Source: Sphingopyxis sp. LC363 (GTDB taxonomy: Bacteria > Pseudomonadota > Alphaproteobacteria > Sphingomonadales > Sphingomonadaceae). Taken from it: DNA of 64,000 nucleotides. The notes beneath the pieces were generated by a model. The model searched no databases, was not told the origin of the DNA, and saw only the letters and a list, made by a program, of their open reading frames with translations. Numbering within the stretch: the stretch's first letter is position 1; every line of letters starts with the position of its first letter. The translations under genes and the position numbers were made by a program. Positions 44,828-53,821 of the stretch are shown piece by piece. Location: positions 1-64,000 of the forward strand of contig NZ_JNFC01000014.1 of NCBI RefSeq assembly GCF_000756385.1, written 5' to 3'.

Positions 44828-45870
44828 AAATCCCTCTCCAGCATCTTGTCGGTCAGCTTGCGATAGAGCGTCGGCAGTCCGGCGGCGTCAAGCTCCGCGA
44901 TCGGCCACCATATGCCTTCCGCTGCGGCATCCGGCGCTTCGGCAGAGGCTTTGGGCGGCGCGTCGCGGCGCACCAGCGCCAGCGTCAGGTCGAAATGGGT
45001 GAACCCATGATCGACGCGGACGATTCCCGACTCGGGCGGGGGTTCGTCCGACCAGTCGCCGCCGGGCAGCGCGCGCATCCCGCCCAGCATTCCCTTGTCG
45101 GGCCGCCGAACGAGCCAGATCGCGCCGTCGCGCTCGATCCACCAGGCCAGCCCGTGGCGATGCGGCTTCGCCTTCTTCGGCGGCTTGACCGGCAGGCGCT
45201 CGATGTCGGGCCGGCCGCGCGCGCGGCAATCGGCCATCACCGGGCAGATCGCGCAGGAAGGCGAGCGCGGCGTGCAGATCGTGGCACCGAGATCCATCAA
45301 CGCCTGCGCGAAATCGCCCGGCCGCTCGCCGGGGACGAGCGGGGCGAGCGCGGCGCGAATCTCGCGCTTCGCCGTTGGCAGCGGGGTTGTGATCAGCCGG
45401 TGGCGCGCGATCACGCGCTCGATATTGGCATCGACGACGACCGCCGGTCGCCCGAAGGCGATCGCCGCGACCGCCGTGGCGGTATAGTCGCCGACCCCCG
45501 GCAGCGCGCGCAGCCCCGCCTCGCTATCGGGAAAAATCCCGCCATGATCGGCGACGACGGCGCGCGCGCACGCGAGCAGGTTGCGCGCGCGGGCATAATA
45601 ACCGAGCCCCGCCCACGCCGCCATGACGTCGGCGTCGTCGGCGGCGGCGAGGTCGGCGACCGTCGGCCAGCGCGCCGTGAAGCGCGCGAAATAGCCCGCG
45701 ACCGCGGCGACCGTCGTCTGCTGCAGCATCACCTCGGCGAGCCAGACGCGATAGGGATCGGGGCTCTCCGCGCTTCCCGGCGCGATCCGCCACGGCAGGA
45801 TGCGCGCCGACCGGTCGTACCAGCCGAGCAGGCGGCTCGAAAAGTTCATCGTCTCTATTGCGGCGGTCAT
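44824..45870 (-). CDS. mutY: A/G-specific adenine DNA glycosylase MutY
   Basis: A 348-residue repair enzyme removing adenine paired with 8-oxoguanine. It shows WLAEVMLQQTTV, the helix-hairpin-helix LPGVGDYTATAVAAIAFG with the catalytic Asp in VVVDANIERV, the [4Fe-4S] cysteines in CTPRSPSCAICPVMADC (C-x6-C-x2-C-x5-C) and a C-terminal Nudix-like 8-oxoG-recognition domain. ATG at 45870 is chosen; an ATG seven codons on (MNFSSRLLGWYD) is possible. It is divergent from the DUF721 gene across an element B copy, and first in the operon with the serine hydrolase and nudC. Confidence 0.95.
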   Translation of the reverse strand: MTAAIETMNFSSRLLGWYDRSARILPWRIAPGSAESPDPYRVWLAEVMLQQTTVAAVAGYFARFTARWPTVADLAAADDADVMAAWAGLGYYARARNLLACARAVVADHGGIFPDSEAGLRALPGVGDYTATAVAAIAFGRPAVVVDANIERVIARHRLITTPLPTAKREIRAALAPLVPGERPGDFAQALMDLGATICTPRSPSCAICPVMADCRARGRPDIERLPVKPPKKAKPHRHGLAWWIERDGAIWLVRRPDKGMLGGMRALPGGDWSDEPPPESGIVRVDHGFTHFDLTLALVRRDAPPKASAEAPDAAAEGIWWPIAELDAAGLPTLYRKLTDKMLERDL

Positions 45871-45874
45871 ATTA

Positions 45875-46060
45875 AGCCCCTCCCCTTCAGGAGTGTCGGG
45901 CCGGTCGGTCCCCCGGACCGACCTGAAACGTCCGGGGGACGTTTCACCCGGCACTGGGTTGGGGTGGGGCCTCTGATCCTTGCGCAAGGCCGCGCGGCCC
46001 CACCCGCTGCGACTAGCGAACAAGTTCGCAAGTCTCGCTGCCCTCCCCTGAAGGGGAGGG
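45875..46060. repeat. Element B, copy 2, with an inserted double hairpin
   Basis: The ends (AGCCCCTCCCCTTCAGG and CTCGCTGCCCTCCCCTGAAG) and the middle (GGTTGGGGTGGGG, CACCCGCTGCGACTA) match copy 1 at 10001. After CCTTCAGG about 60 bases are inserted, consisting of two adjacent hairpins (GTCGGTCCCCCGGACCGAC and TGAAACGTCCGGGGGACGTTTCA in parts). It lies between the divergent mutY and DUF721 genes. Confidence 0.82.
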
Positions 46061-46117
46061 TCGATTCAGTGTCACCTGCGATAGCGGAAGTCTGGACGCT
46101 CACCCCCCGCCTATGGC

Positions 46118-46726
46118 ATGGCCTCCCGCATGACGAAAGAGACGGGAGACGGCCCGCCCGCCAAAAAGGCGAAGGCGAAAGGGGGGGCGAAGGGCGCGGC
46201 GAAAGGCGGCGTGAAAACCGCGAAGGCCCCCGCACGTCCCTATGAGCGCCCGCGCGGCGGCGAGGCGCGCGCGATTTCCGACCTCGTCCCCGAAATCGGC
46301 CGCACCGCCTTTCGCAAATTCGGCTTCGTCCAGTCGTCGGTGGTCAGCCGCTGGCGCGAGATCGTCGGCGACAAACTCGCCGACGTCACCCAGCCCGCGA
46401 TGATCCGCTTTCCCGCCGGGCAGAAAGCGGGCGGCACGCTCCACCTGACGATCAGCGGCGCGCACGCGCCGATGCTCCAGCATGTCGCGCCCGACATCAT
46501 CGCCGCGGTCAACCGCTTCTTCGGCTATGCCGCGATCGCCGCCGTCCGCATGACGCACGGCCAGGTCACCCCCGCCGCGCCCGTTCAGCCGCCGGCAATG
46601 CTCAAACCCGTACCCGCCGAACTGGGGGACAGTCTCCGCGACATCGGCGATCCGGAACTCAGGACCGTGCTCGAACGCATGGCCGCCGGCCTCGCGGCGC
46701 CGCCCAGGCTTCCGAAAATCAGTTAG
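46118..46726 (+). CDS. DUF721 domain protein
   Basis: A 202-residue protein with a basic, Lys/Ala/Gly-rich N-terminal tail (about residues 15-45) and a DUF721 domain: RKFGFVQSSVVSRWREIVGDKLA, given as FGFVQSSVVSRWREIVG, followed by HLTISGAHAPMLQH. DUF721 proteins include DciA-type helicase loaders; whether this one loads the replicative helicase is unknown. It is divergent from mutY, followed 10 bases later by a DsbA-like gene and then by smc, an order conserved in sphingomonads as far as I know. An ATG four codons downstream is also possible. Confidence 0.85.
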   Translation: MASRMTKETGDGPPAKKAKAKGGAKGAAKGGVKTAKAPARPYERPRGGEARAISDLVPEIGRTAFRKFGFVQSSVVSRWREIVGDKLADVTQPAMIRFPAGQKAGGTLHLTISGAHAPMLQHVAPDIIAAVNRFFGYAAIAAVRMTHGQVTPAAPVQPPAMLKPVPAELGDSLRDIGDPELRTVLERMAAGLAAPPRLPKIS

Positions 46727-46736
46727 GGCCACGATC

Positions 46737-47453
46737 ATGTCCGTTTTTGACGACCCGCTTCTCGACCGCCGCACGGCGGTGCTCGCGCTCTCGGGTGCGG
46801 CGCTCGGCCTGATCGCGGCGGCGCCCGCCAAATCCGCTACATGGTCGCAGAGCGTCACGACCAGCCCGATCGGCGCCTTCGTCGCCGGAAACCCCGCCGC
46901 GAAGGTCCGGCTCGTCGAATATTTCAGCTACACCTGCCACATCTGCGCCGATTTCGCGAAGGCGGGCTCGCTGCCGCTCAAGACGGGCTATATCGACCGC
47001 GGGCTCGTGCTGTTCGAATATCGCAATCTCGTCCGCGACCCCGTCGACATGACCGCGGCGTTGCTGGCACGCGTTGGCGGCGCGAAAGCTTTCGCCGGCA
47101 ATCACCAGGCGATCTTCGCCGCTTTCCCGGCGACGATCGCCAAGGTCCAGAAAGCCACCGAGGCGCAGAAAAAGAGCTGGCTCGAAGGCACCACGGCCGA
47201 GCGCGCGCGGAAGATCGCGGCCGGCACCGGCCTCTTCGCGCTGATGCGCGCGCGGGGCTATTCGCAAACCCAGCTCGACGCCGCGCTCGACAGCGAGGTC
47301 GCGCAGGCCGAACTCACCGGCATGACCAACATCGGCCTAAATGCCGACCGGGTCGAGGGCACGCCGAGCTTCTTCGTCAAGGGCCGCAACGCCGAAGTCA
47401 CCGCTTGGCCCGCGCTCAAATCGAAACTCGACCTCGCGCTCAAGGCCTCTTAA
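46737..47453 (+). CDS. DsbA-family thiol-disulfide oxidoreductase 1
   Basis: A 238-residue exported thioredoxin-fold protein. The N-terminus (DRRTAVLALSGAALGLIAAAPAKSA) is a signal peptide. The active site is CHIC in YFSYTCHICADFAK, and the cis-Pro lies in VEGTPSFFV. It likely forms or isomerises disulfides in the periplasm. It precedes a second DsbA-like gene by 38 bases. Confidence 0.9.
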   Translation: MSVFDDPLLDRRTAVLALSGAALGLIAAAPAKSATWSQSVTTSPIGAFVAGNPAAKVRLVEYFSYTCHICADFAKAGSLPLKTGYIDRGLVLFEYRNLVRDPVDMTAALLARVGGAKAFAGNHQAIFAAFPATIAKVQKATEAQKKSWLEGTTAERARKIAAGTGLFALMRARGYSQTQLDAALDSEVAQAELTGMTNIGLNADRVEGTPSFFVKGRNAEVTAWPALKSKLDLALKAS

Positions 47454-47491
47454 AAGCCCCGCATTCCCCCCTTTGTGGAGAAAGAAAGATC

Positions 47492-48229
47492 ATGACCCTG
47501 CTGCGTACCGTCCTCCTGACCTCGATGGGCGCGCTCGCCCTTGCCGCGTGCGGCGAAAGCAAGACCGATCCCGCCAAGGAGCAGGAGGTGGTTGCGAAGG
47601 TCGCACCGCCCGCCGGCAAGAGCTGGTCGCAGGTCGTGCGCGTCGACGGCGACGGCGTCGTGATGGGCAACCCCGATGCCCCGATCAAGATCGAGGAATT
47701 CGGCGCCTTCACCTGCGGGCACTGCGCGAAATTCACGCAGGATTCGCACGAGGAACTGAAGCGCGACTTCGTCGACACCGGCCGCGTATCGTACAAGCTG
47801 ACGCCGTTCATGCTCCACCCGGTCGACGCGATCGCCGGTGCGATCGTCAAATGCACCGGCCTCGACCGCTTCTTCCCGCTCGCCGATGCGACCTTCATCG
47901 AGCATGAAGCCTTCATCGCCGGCGCGTCGAAGCCGCAGCCGGGGATCGAGGAAGCGATGAAGCTGCCGCCCGCGCAGCGTTTCACCGCGCTCGCCAAGGG
48001 CTGGGGGATCGATCAATTCTACCAGCAGCGCGGCGTCCCCGCCGCGACGATCGAACAGTGTCTCAGCAAGGTCGAAAATGTCGAGGCGATCGAAAAAGGC
48101 ACCAACGCCGGGGTCGAGAAATATCAGATCACCGGCACGCCGACCTTCGTCATCAACGGCCAGGTCGCCGAAGGCATCGCATCATGGGGTCCCTTGCGCG
48201 ACCGCCTGCGCACGATGGGCGCGCGCTGA
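47492..48229 (+). CDS. DsbA-family thiol-disulfide oxidoreductase 2 (lipoprotein)
   Basis: A 245-residue protein. The N-terminus LLTSMGALALAACGES is a lipoprotein signal with lipobox LAAC, so it is predicted to be membrane-anchored at Cys20. The active site is CGHC in FGAFTCGHCAKF, and the cis-Pro lies in ITGTPTFVING. It differs from the soluble neighbour in both anchoring and active-site dipeptide (GH versus HI), which suggests different redox potential or substrates. It is followed by an element A copy and smc. Confidence 0.92.
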   Translation: MTLLRTVLLTSMGALALAACGESKTDPAKEQEVVAKVAPPAGKSWSQVVRVDGDGVVMGNPDAPIKIEEFGAFTCGHCAKFTQDSHEELKRDFVDTGRVSYKLTPFMLHPVDAIAGAIVKCTGLDRFFPLADATFIEHEAFIAGASKPQPGIEEAMKLPPAQRFTALAKGWGIDQFYQQRGVPAATIEQCLSKVENVEAIEKGTNAGVEKYQITGTPTFVINGQVAEGIASWGPLRDRLRTMGAR

Positions 48230-48239
48230 TACGATCGAG

Positions 48240-48420
48240 ATCCTCCCTGTAGCGCAGCCATGGGGAGGGGGACCGTCCGCGAAGCGGATGGTGGAGGGGC
48301 CCCAACGTCGCGTTATTTGCCCCTCCGTCAGCCCGCCGGGCTGCCACCTCCCCATCGCTGCCCCGAAGGGAGTTCATCCTGAGCGGCCGGCCTGCCGGCC
48401 AGCCGAAGGGCGGCAGGGAG
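48240..48420. repeat. Element A, copy 8, with nested repeat
   Basis: An element A copy whose right end (CCACCTCCCCATCGCTGCCCC) is interrupted by GTTCATCCTGAGC, a GGCCGGCCTGCCGGCC palindrome and GCCGAAGGG before a final GGCAGGGAG. A similar nested block is found in copy 9. The rest of the 48230-48531 gap holds the smc upstream region, where nothing specific is seen. Confidence 0.85.
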
Positions 48421-48531
48421 AATTTGAGCCCCTTGCGACTCCCCCCGCCACGCGGCATGACGGCTGCATGGGGGATATGTGACACCAAGGTTGCACCAGC
48501 TCCGATTCGATGAGCTGCCCGGGGGCATCCC

Positions 48532-51500
48532 GTGCAGATAAAACGGCTGCGCCTCACCGGTTTCAAATCTTTCGTCGAACCCACCGAACTCCGCATCGAA
48601 CCCGGGCTGACCGGCGTCGTCGGCCCCAATGGCTGCGGCAAGTCGAACCTGCTCGAGGCGATCCGCTGGGTGATGGGCGAATCTTCGCCCAAATCGATGC
48701 GCGGCGGCGGGATGGAGGATGTGATCTTCGCCGGCACCTCGTCGCGCCCGGCGCGCGATTTCGCCGAGGTCGCGCTCCATTGCGATACCGAGGGCGCGCT
48801 CGTCGCGGGCCTGTCGGATGGCGGCGACGGCGACGATCTCGAGGTCATCCGCCGCATCGAGCGCGGCGCGGGCAGCGCCTATCGCGCCAACGGCCGCGAC
48901 GTGCGCGCCAAGGACGTCGCGCTGATCTTCGCCGACGCCGCGACCGGCGCGCACAGCCCCGCGCTCGTCAGCCAGGGCAAGATTGCCAACGTCATCGCCG
49001 CCAAGCCGACCGACCGCCGCGCGATGCTCGAGGAAGCGGCGGGTATCGCGGGCCTCCACGTCCGCCGCAAGGACGCCGAGCAGAAATTGCGCGCGACCGA
49101 GACCAATTTGACGCGCCTCTCCGAAATCGTCGCCGACATGGAGGTGCGCGCGAACGCGCTGCGGCGGCAAGCGCGCGCGGCGGAGAAATACAAGAAGCTC
49201 TCGGACGACATTCGCATCGCCGAGGGGCGGTTGATCTACGCGCGCTGGCGCGACGCCGCCGAAGCCGCCGATCAGGCGCGCCGCGACGCCGACGCCGCCG
49301 AGGCGGCGGTGAAGGCGGCGCAGGACGAACTCGAAACCATCTCGAAAGCGCAGACCGAGGTCGCGACGCGCGTCGCGGCGGCGCGCAGCGATGCGCAGGC
49401 GCAGCGCGACGCGCTCGCCGACGCCACCGCGACGCAGGTGCGATTGCAGGGCGAGGAGCGCGCCGCGCTCCAGCGGCTCGAGGATCTCGCGGCGCAGCAG
49501 CGGCGGATCGCCGACGACCGCGCGCACGAGGGCGAACTCGCGCGCGAAGCCCATGCCGCACTCACCGCGCTCGACGCCGAAACCAAAAAGCTCGCACAGG
49601 ACATCACCGGGCACGACGCGGGCAAGGCCGCGCTCGCCGACGCCAGCCTCGCCGCGCAGGCGCGCCTCCGCGATGCCGAGGTCGCGCTTGCGCAAGCGCG
49701 CGCCAAGGCCGCGAGCGAAGCCGCCGACCGGCGCATTGCGGTGTCGGCGGTGGACAGCGCCGAAGCTGCCGTGCGCCGGGTCGCACAGGACAAGGCGCGC
49801 GTCGATGCCGAGGTCGCGGCGCTCGGCGACAGCGCCGCGCTCACGGCGACGCATGCCCACAGCGTGCAGGCTGCCGAAGCTGCCGAAGCCGCGATCGCGG
49901 CCGCCGAAACCGCGCTGCAGAACGCCGAAGCCGACCGCGAAGCGACCGCCGCCGACCTCGCGAGCGCCGAAGCCGGGCTCGCCGAAGCGCGCGCCGCGCT
50001 CGCCGCGCTCGAAGGCGAGGCGACGACGCTCGAACGCGCGCTCGCCGCCGCGCGCAGCGACGACGACCGCATCCTCGACAAATTGCGCGTCGCGCCGGGT
50101 TATGAAGCCGCGCTCGCCGCCGCGCTCGGCGACGATCTCGACGCCGGCACCGACCGCGACGCCGCGCGGAGCTGGGGCGGCGCCGATACGGCGAAGGGCG
50201 ACCCTTCGCTGCCTGCCGGCACCACGCCGCTCGCCGAATATGTAAAGGCCCCCGCCGCGCTCGCGCGCCGTCTCGCGCAGGTCGCGGCGGCCGAAACCGA
50301 CGCGGGCCAGCCGCTCGCGGTCGGCCAGCGGCTCGTCACCCTCGACGGCGTGATGCGCCGCTGGGACGGCTTCGTCACGCGCGGCGACGGCGCGACCGCG
50401 ACCGAGCGGTTGCAACGCCAGAACCGCCTCGACGCGCTCGCGGCGCAGCGCCCGCAGGTCGAGCTCGGCGTGCAGGAACTGCGCGACCGCCGCGACGCCG
50501 CCGCCGCAAAAGCCGCCACCCTCGCCGACGCCGCCGCGACCGCGCGCAAGGCGCTGGCCGGGGCCGACGAGGCGCGCCGCACCGCGCTGCGCGCCGCCGA
50601 TCAGGCGCAGGCCGCGCTCGACCGGCACCGCGACGCCGCCGCGCTGTTCGATCGCCGCCTCGCCGAGATCGCCGAAGCGGGACAGGAAGCCGCCGACACG
50701 CTCGCGACGCACGAGGCCGCGCTTGCCGCGCTCCCCGACGAGCGGCTGGCGCGCGCCGCGCTCGATGCCGAGGAGGCGGCGACCGAGCGCGCGCGCGCCG
50801 ACGCGGGCACGGCGCGGGATGCGCTCGCGGCGCACGAACGCACGCTCGCGAGCCTCAGCGAGCGGCAGGCGGTCGTCAGCGCCGAGATCAAGAGCTGGAA
50901 AGCCCGCGCGGGCGAGGCCGCGCGCCGCGTCACCGAAATGGACAAGCGCGCCGAGGCGCTCGCCGCCGAAGCCGCCAAGCTTGCCGACGCGCCCGCGAAG
51001 CTCGCGCAGCAGCGCGCCGCCGCCGAGGCGCAGCAGGACGCGCTGCGCGACAAGGTCGCCGCCGCCGAAGCGCAGGAGCGCGCCGCCGAGGCCGCGCTCC
51101 GCGAAGCCGAAACCGCGCTGAACGCAATCCGCGAGCGCGTCGCCGCCGCGCGCGAAACGCGCGCGGGAGCCGTCGCGCGCTCCGAAAATGCCGAACTCCG
51201 CCGGATCGAGATGGGCCGCCTCTCGGGCGAGCGTTTCGAATGCCCGCCGCCGCTCCTCCCGCAAAAGGCGGGGTTCGAAAGTGCGAGCGTGGGCGACGCC
51301 AATGCCGAATCGGCGCAGCACGACCGGCTCGTTGCGGATCGCGAGCGATTGGGGCCGGTCAACCTCGTCGCCGCCGACGAACTCGTCGAACTCGACACCG
51401 AACGGGAAAGAAACGCAGCGGAGATCGAGGAGTTGACGCAGGCGGTGAACCGGCTGCGCGGCTCGATCGGCAGCCTCAACCGCGAAGGGCGGGCACGCCT

Positions 51501-51975
51501 GCTCGCGGCGTTCGAGGCGGTGAACGCGCATTTCCAGCGCCTTTTCACGACGCTGTTCAACGGCGGACAGGCGCATCTCGAACTCGTCGATTCGGACGAT
51601 CCCTTGGAAGCCGGGCTCGAAATCATGGCGCAGCCGCCGGGCAAGCGGCTCGGCACGCTGACCTTGCTGTCGGGCGGCGAACAGGCGCTCACCGCCGTCG
51701 CGCTGATCTTCGGCCTCTTCCTCACCAACCCCGCGCCGATCTGCGTCCTCGACGAGGTCGATGCGCCGCTCGACGACGCCAATATCGAACGCTTCTGCGA
51801 TCTGCTCGACCGCATGGCGCGCGAAACCGACACGCGCTACCTGATCGTCACCCACAATGCGGTGACGATGGCGCGCATGCACCGCCTGTTCGGGGTGACG
51901 ATGGTCGAACGCGGCGTCAGCCGCCTCGTCTCGGTCGACCTCGGCGGCGCCGAGGAGCTGCTCGCGGCGGAATGA
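48532..51975 (+). CDS. smc: Chromosome partition protein SMC
   Basis: A 1147-residue chromosome-condensing ATPase. The N-terminal head starts MQIKRLRLTGFKSFVEPTEL and has Walker A GPNGCGKSNLLEAIRW. Long, very Ala/Arg-rich coiled coils lead to a hinge around residues 500-620 and back. The C-terminal head has TLLSGGEQALTAVALIF (signature) and CVLDEVDAPLDDAN (Walker B). The start is a GTG at 48532. The length is at the short end for bacterial SMC. scpA and scpB are not in the window. An element A copy overlaps its stop codon. Confidence 0.97.
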   Translation: MQIKRLRLTGFKSFVEPTELRIEPGLTGVVGPNGCGKSNLLEAIRWVMGESSPKSMRGGGMEDVIFAGTSSRPARDFAEVALHCDTEGALVAGLSDGGDGDDLEVIRRIERGAGSAYRANGRDVRAKDVALIFADAATGAHSPALVSQGKIANVIAAKPTDRRAMLEEAAGIAGLHVRRKDAEQKLRATETNLTRLSEIVADMEVRANALRRQARAAEKYKKLSDDIRIAEGRLIYARWRDAAEAADQARRDADAAEAAVKAAQDELETISKAQTEVATRVAAARSDAQAQRDALADATATQVRLQGEERAALQRLEDLAAQQRRIADDRAHEGELAREAHAALTALDAETKKLAQDITGHDAGKAALADASLAAQARLRDAEVALAQARAKAASEAADRRIAVSAVDSAEAAVRRVAQDKARVDAEVAALGDSAALTATHAHSVQAAEAAEAAIAAAETALQNAEADREATAADLASAEAGLAEARAALAALEGEATTLERALAAARSDDDRILDKLRVAPGYEAALAAALGDDLDAGTDRDAARSWGGADTAKGDPSLPAGTTPLAEYVKAPAALARRLAQVAAAETDAGQPLAVGQRLVTLDGVMRRWDGFVTRGDGATATERLQRQNRLDALAAQRPQVELGVQELRDRRDAAAAKAATLADAAATARKALAGADEARRTALRAADQAQAALDRHRDAAALFDRRLAEIAEAGQEAADTLATHEAALAALPDERLARAALDAEEAATERARADAGTARDALAAHERTLASLSERQAVVSAEIKSWKARAGEAARRVTEMDKRAEALAAEAAKLADAPAKLAQQRAAAEAQQDALRDKVAAAEAQERAAEAALREAETALNAIRERVAAARETRAGAVARSENAELRRIEMGRLSGERFECPPPLLPQKAGFESASVGDANAESAQHDRLVADRERLGPVNLVAADELVELDTERERNAAEIEELTQAVNRLRGSIGSLNREGRARLLAAFEAVNAHFQRLFTTLFNGGQAHLELVDSDDPLEAGLEIMAQPPGKRLGTLTLLSGGEQALTAVALIFGLFLTNPAPICVLDEVDAPLDDANIERFCDLLDRMARETDTRYLIVTHNAVTMARMHRLFGVTMVERGVSRLVSVDLGGAEELLAAE

Positions 51976-52178
51976 TCCTCCCTGCGGCGGAGCCGTGGGG
52001 GAGTCGCAGACGGCGCGTAGCGCCAGCGGGACCGCCGCGAAGCGGTGGTGGAGGGGCCGCGACGGCTCGCTATCTGCTCCTCCGTCAGCGGCTGCGCCAA
52101 AGGCGCAGTTTATCCTGAGCGCCTGCAAGGCAGCCGAAGGGCCGCTGCCACCTCCCCATCGCTACGCGACAGGGAGGA
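51975..52178. repeat. Element A, copy 9, with nested repeat
   Basis: The longest copy, 204 bp. It begins at the last base of the smc stop codon. Between GTCAGCGGCTGCGCC and CCACCTCCCC it contains GTTTATCCTGAGC...GCAGCCGAAGGG, the same nested block as copy 8. It ends four bases before the ubiA stop, so it exactly fills the convergent gap. Confidence 0.87.
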
Positions 52179-52182
52179 AAGA

Positions 52183-53091
52183 TCACGGCGCCATCCCCAC
52201 CACCAGCATCGCGGCGAACACCAGCAGCCCCGCAAAGCGATTGCTCCGGAATTTCGCCAGCGCATCCTCGCCGTTCGCAGGGTCGAGCGTCACCACCTGT
52301 CCGGTCAGATGCACCGCCGCGGGCAACAGCGCGGCGAGCGCCAGCGGATCGGGGCGCACCGCCCACAGCGCGCCGCCCCAGCACGCGAGCGCCGCCGCAT
52401 AGCACATCGCGACCCCGCCCTTCACATGGCTCCCCATCGCGCGCGCGCTCGACTTCACGCCGACCAGCATATCGTCCTCGATATCCTGCAGCGCATAGAT
52501 GGTGTCATACCCGATTACCCACGCGATAGAGCCGGCATAGAGCAAGGGCAACGCGAGGCCCTGCTGGCCGCCGACCGCGACCCAGGCGACGAGCGCGCCC
52601 CAGCTGAACACCAGCCCCAGCCACGCCTGCGGCCACCAGGTGATGCGCTTCATGAAGGGATAGCCCGCGACGAGGATCAGGCTCGCGAGCGCGACGATCT
52701 GCGCCGGCCGCGGCAGCTGGAGCAGCACGAGCAGGCCGACCAGCGACAACAGCAGTGTCCAGAGCAAGGCGTTTCGCACCGGCACCGCCCCGCTCGCCAC
52801 CGGCCGCGACGCCGTGCGCGCGACCTTCGCGTCGAGATCGCGGTCGACGACGTCGTTATAGACGCATCCTGCCCCGCGCATCGCGATCGCGCCGAGCAGC
52901 AACCAGAGGAAAAGCGGCCAGTGGCTCACCGCCCCACCGCCGAGCGCGATGGCCCAGGCGCACGGCCAGTAAAGCAGCCACCAGCCGATCGGCCGGTCGA
53001 AGCGCGCGAGCAGCGCATAGGGCCGCGCCGCGGCGGGGAGCAGCGCGACGAAACCGCGAAGCTGGCTGTCGGGAGGATGGGTGGCCGTCAT
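52183..53091 (-). CDS. ubiA: 4-hydroxybenzoate polyprenyltransferase UbiA
   Basis: A 302-residue inner-membrane prenyltransferase of ubiquinone synthesis with about eight hydrophobic helices. The first Asp-rich motif is NDVVDRDLDAKVARTASRP (NDxxDxxxD) and the second is DIEDDMLVGVKS. The chosen ATG at 53091 precedes TATHPPDSQLRGF; the frame is open upstream but not family-like. It is convergent with smc. Confidence 0.95.
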   Translation of the reverse strand: MTATHPPDSQLRGFVALLPAAARPYALLARFDRPIGWWLLYWPCAWAIALGGGAVSHWPLFLWLLLGAIAMRGAGCVYNDVVDRDLDAKVARTASRPVASGAVPVRNALLWTLLLSLVGLLVLLQLPRPAQIVALASLILVAGYPFMKRITWWPQAWLGLVFSWGALVAWVAVGGQQGLALPLLYAGSIAWVIGYDTIYALQDIEDDMLVGVKSSARAMGSHVKGGVAMCYAAALACWGGALWAVRPDPLALAALLPAAVHLTGQVVTLDPANGEDALAKFRSNRFAGLLVFAAMLVVGMAP

Positions 53092-53161
53092 CGATGCCCG
53101 GGCGATAGCAGGCCCAATGCAGGGAATAAATGCCCGATCGATGTCGTCTGCGCCCGCGCCC

Positions 53162-53821
53162 TCAGGTGCAGGTGGCCGGAGTGCCGGGTGCCTTGACCCC
53201 CGACAGGTCGCGCGCCTCGCGGATATTATAGGCCGCGGTCGACCGGATGGTCTGCGGCCCCAGCCAGGCACCGAACAGCAGCGGCTGATATTGATAGGTG
53301 ACCTCGACGAACATGATCGCGGTGCCCGCCGCCGCGGTCACCTCGCGGCCCACCGGTCCCATGCCCGGGAAATCGGTCCCCGTCGCGCCGGTGCCTTCGA
53401 CGCCATAGGCCGATGCGACCTCCATATTGCCGAAACAGCGCTGCCATTTGATCGTCTGCCCGCCATCGTTGTTGCGCTGCAGGCTCGACAGGATGATGCG
53501 GCCGTTATTCTCGAAATTCAGCCCCGCAACCTGCCGTTCGGCGCCTTCGAACACCTCGTTGATGTCGACCTCGCGAACCTGTGGCTGCGTCAGATTGCTC
53601 CCCGCCGCGATCCGCGCGGCATTGTCGGCGGTGTTGAGCCCGAGCTGGCTGACGCGCGTGTGCGCGAGCGTCAGATTGGCGATCTCGAGCCCGCCGAAGC
53701 CGACGAGCACGAGGAAGGGAATGGCAAAGGCCATTTCGAGCATCACGGCACCGCGGGTGCTGCGCGCGAGATGGCGCGCGGCGACCCGCGCCCGGCGGCA
53801 AAGGCGCGAAAGCCGGGTCAT
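53162..53821 (-). CDS. TadE-like pilus assembly protein 1
   Basis: A 219-residue protein with one N-terminal membrane helix preceded by the TadE-type motif RGAVMLEMAFAIPFLVLVGFG (shown as RGAVMLEMAFAIPFL). The rest is a mainly beta periplasmic region. TadE/TadF are minor pseudopilins of Tad/Flp pili. Start overlaps the upstream TadE-like gene stop (ATGA). No tadA-C or flp genes are in the window, so this three-gene set is either a detached part of a Tad locus or a separate secretion or surface system. Confidence 0.85.
   Translation of the reverse strand: MTRLSRLCRRARVAARHLARSTRGAVMLEMAFAIPFLVLVGFGGLEIANLTLAHTRVSQLGLNTADNAARIAAGSNLTQPQVREVDINEVFEGAERQVAGLNFENNGRIILSSLQRNNDGGQTIKWQRCFGNMEVASAYGVEGTGATGTDFPGMGPVGREVTAAAGTAIMFVEVTYQYQPLLFGAWLGPQTIRSTAAYNIREARDLSGVKAPGTPATCT

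Noticed and set aside
48328..52128. 1266-codon open frame on the minus strand opposite smc
   Set aside because: It is a mirror of the very GC-rich, Ala/Arg-rich smc coding sequence. The predicted protein is low-complexity Arg/Gly/Ala with no domains, and smc itself has all its motifs.
52183..53271. N-terminal extension of UbiA to 53271
   Set aside because: The extra 60 residues are Arg/Ala-rich, unlike the family, and overlap the upstream non-coding region. The ATG at 53091 gives the normal length.
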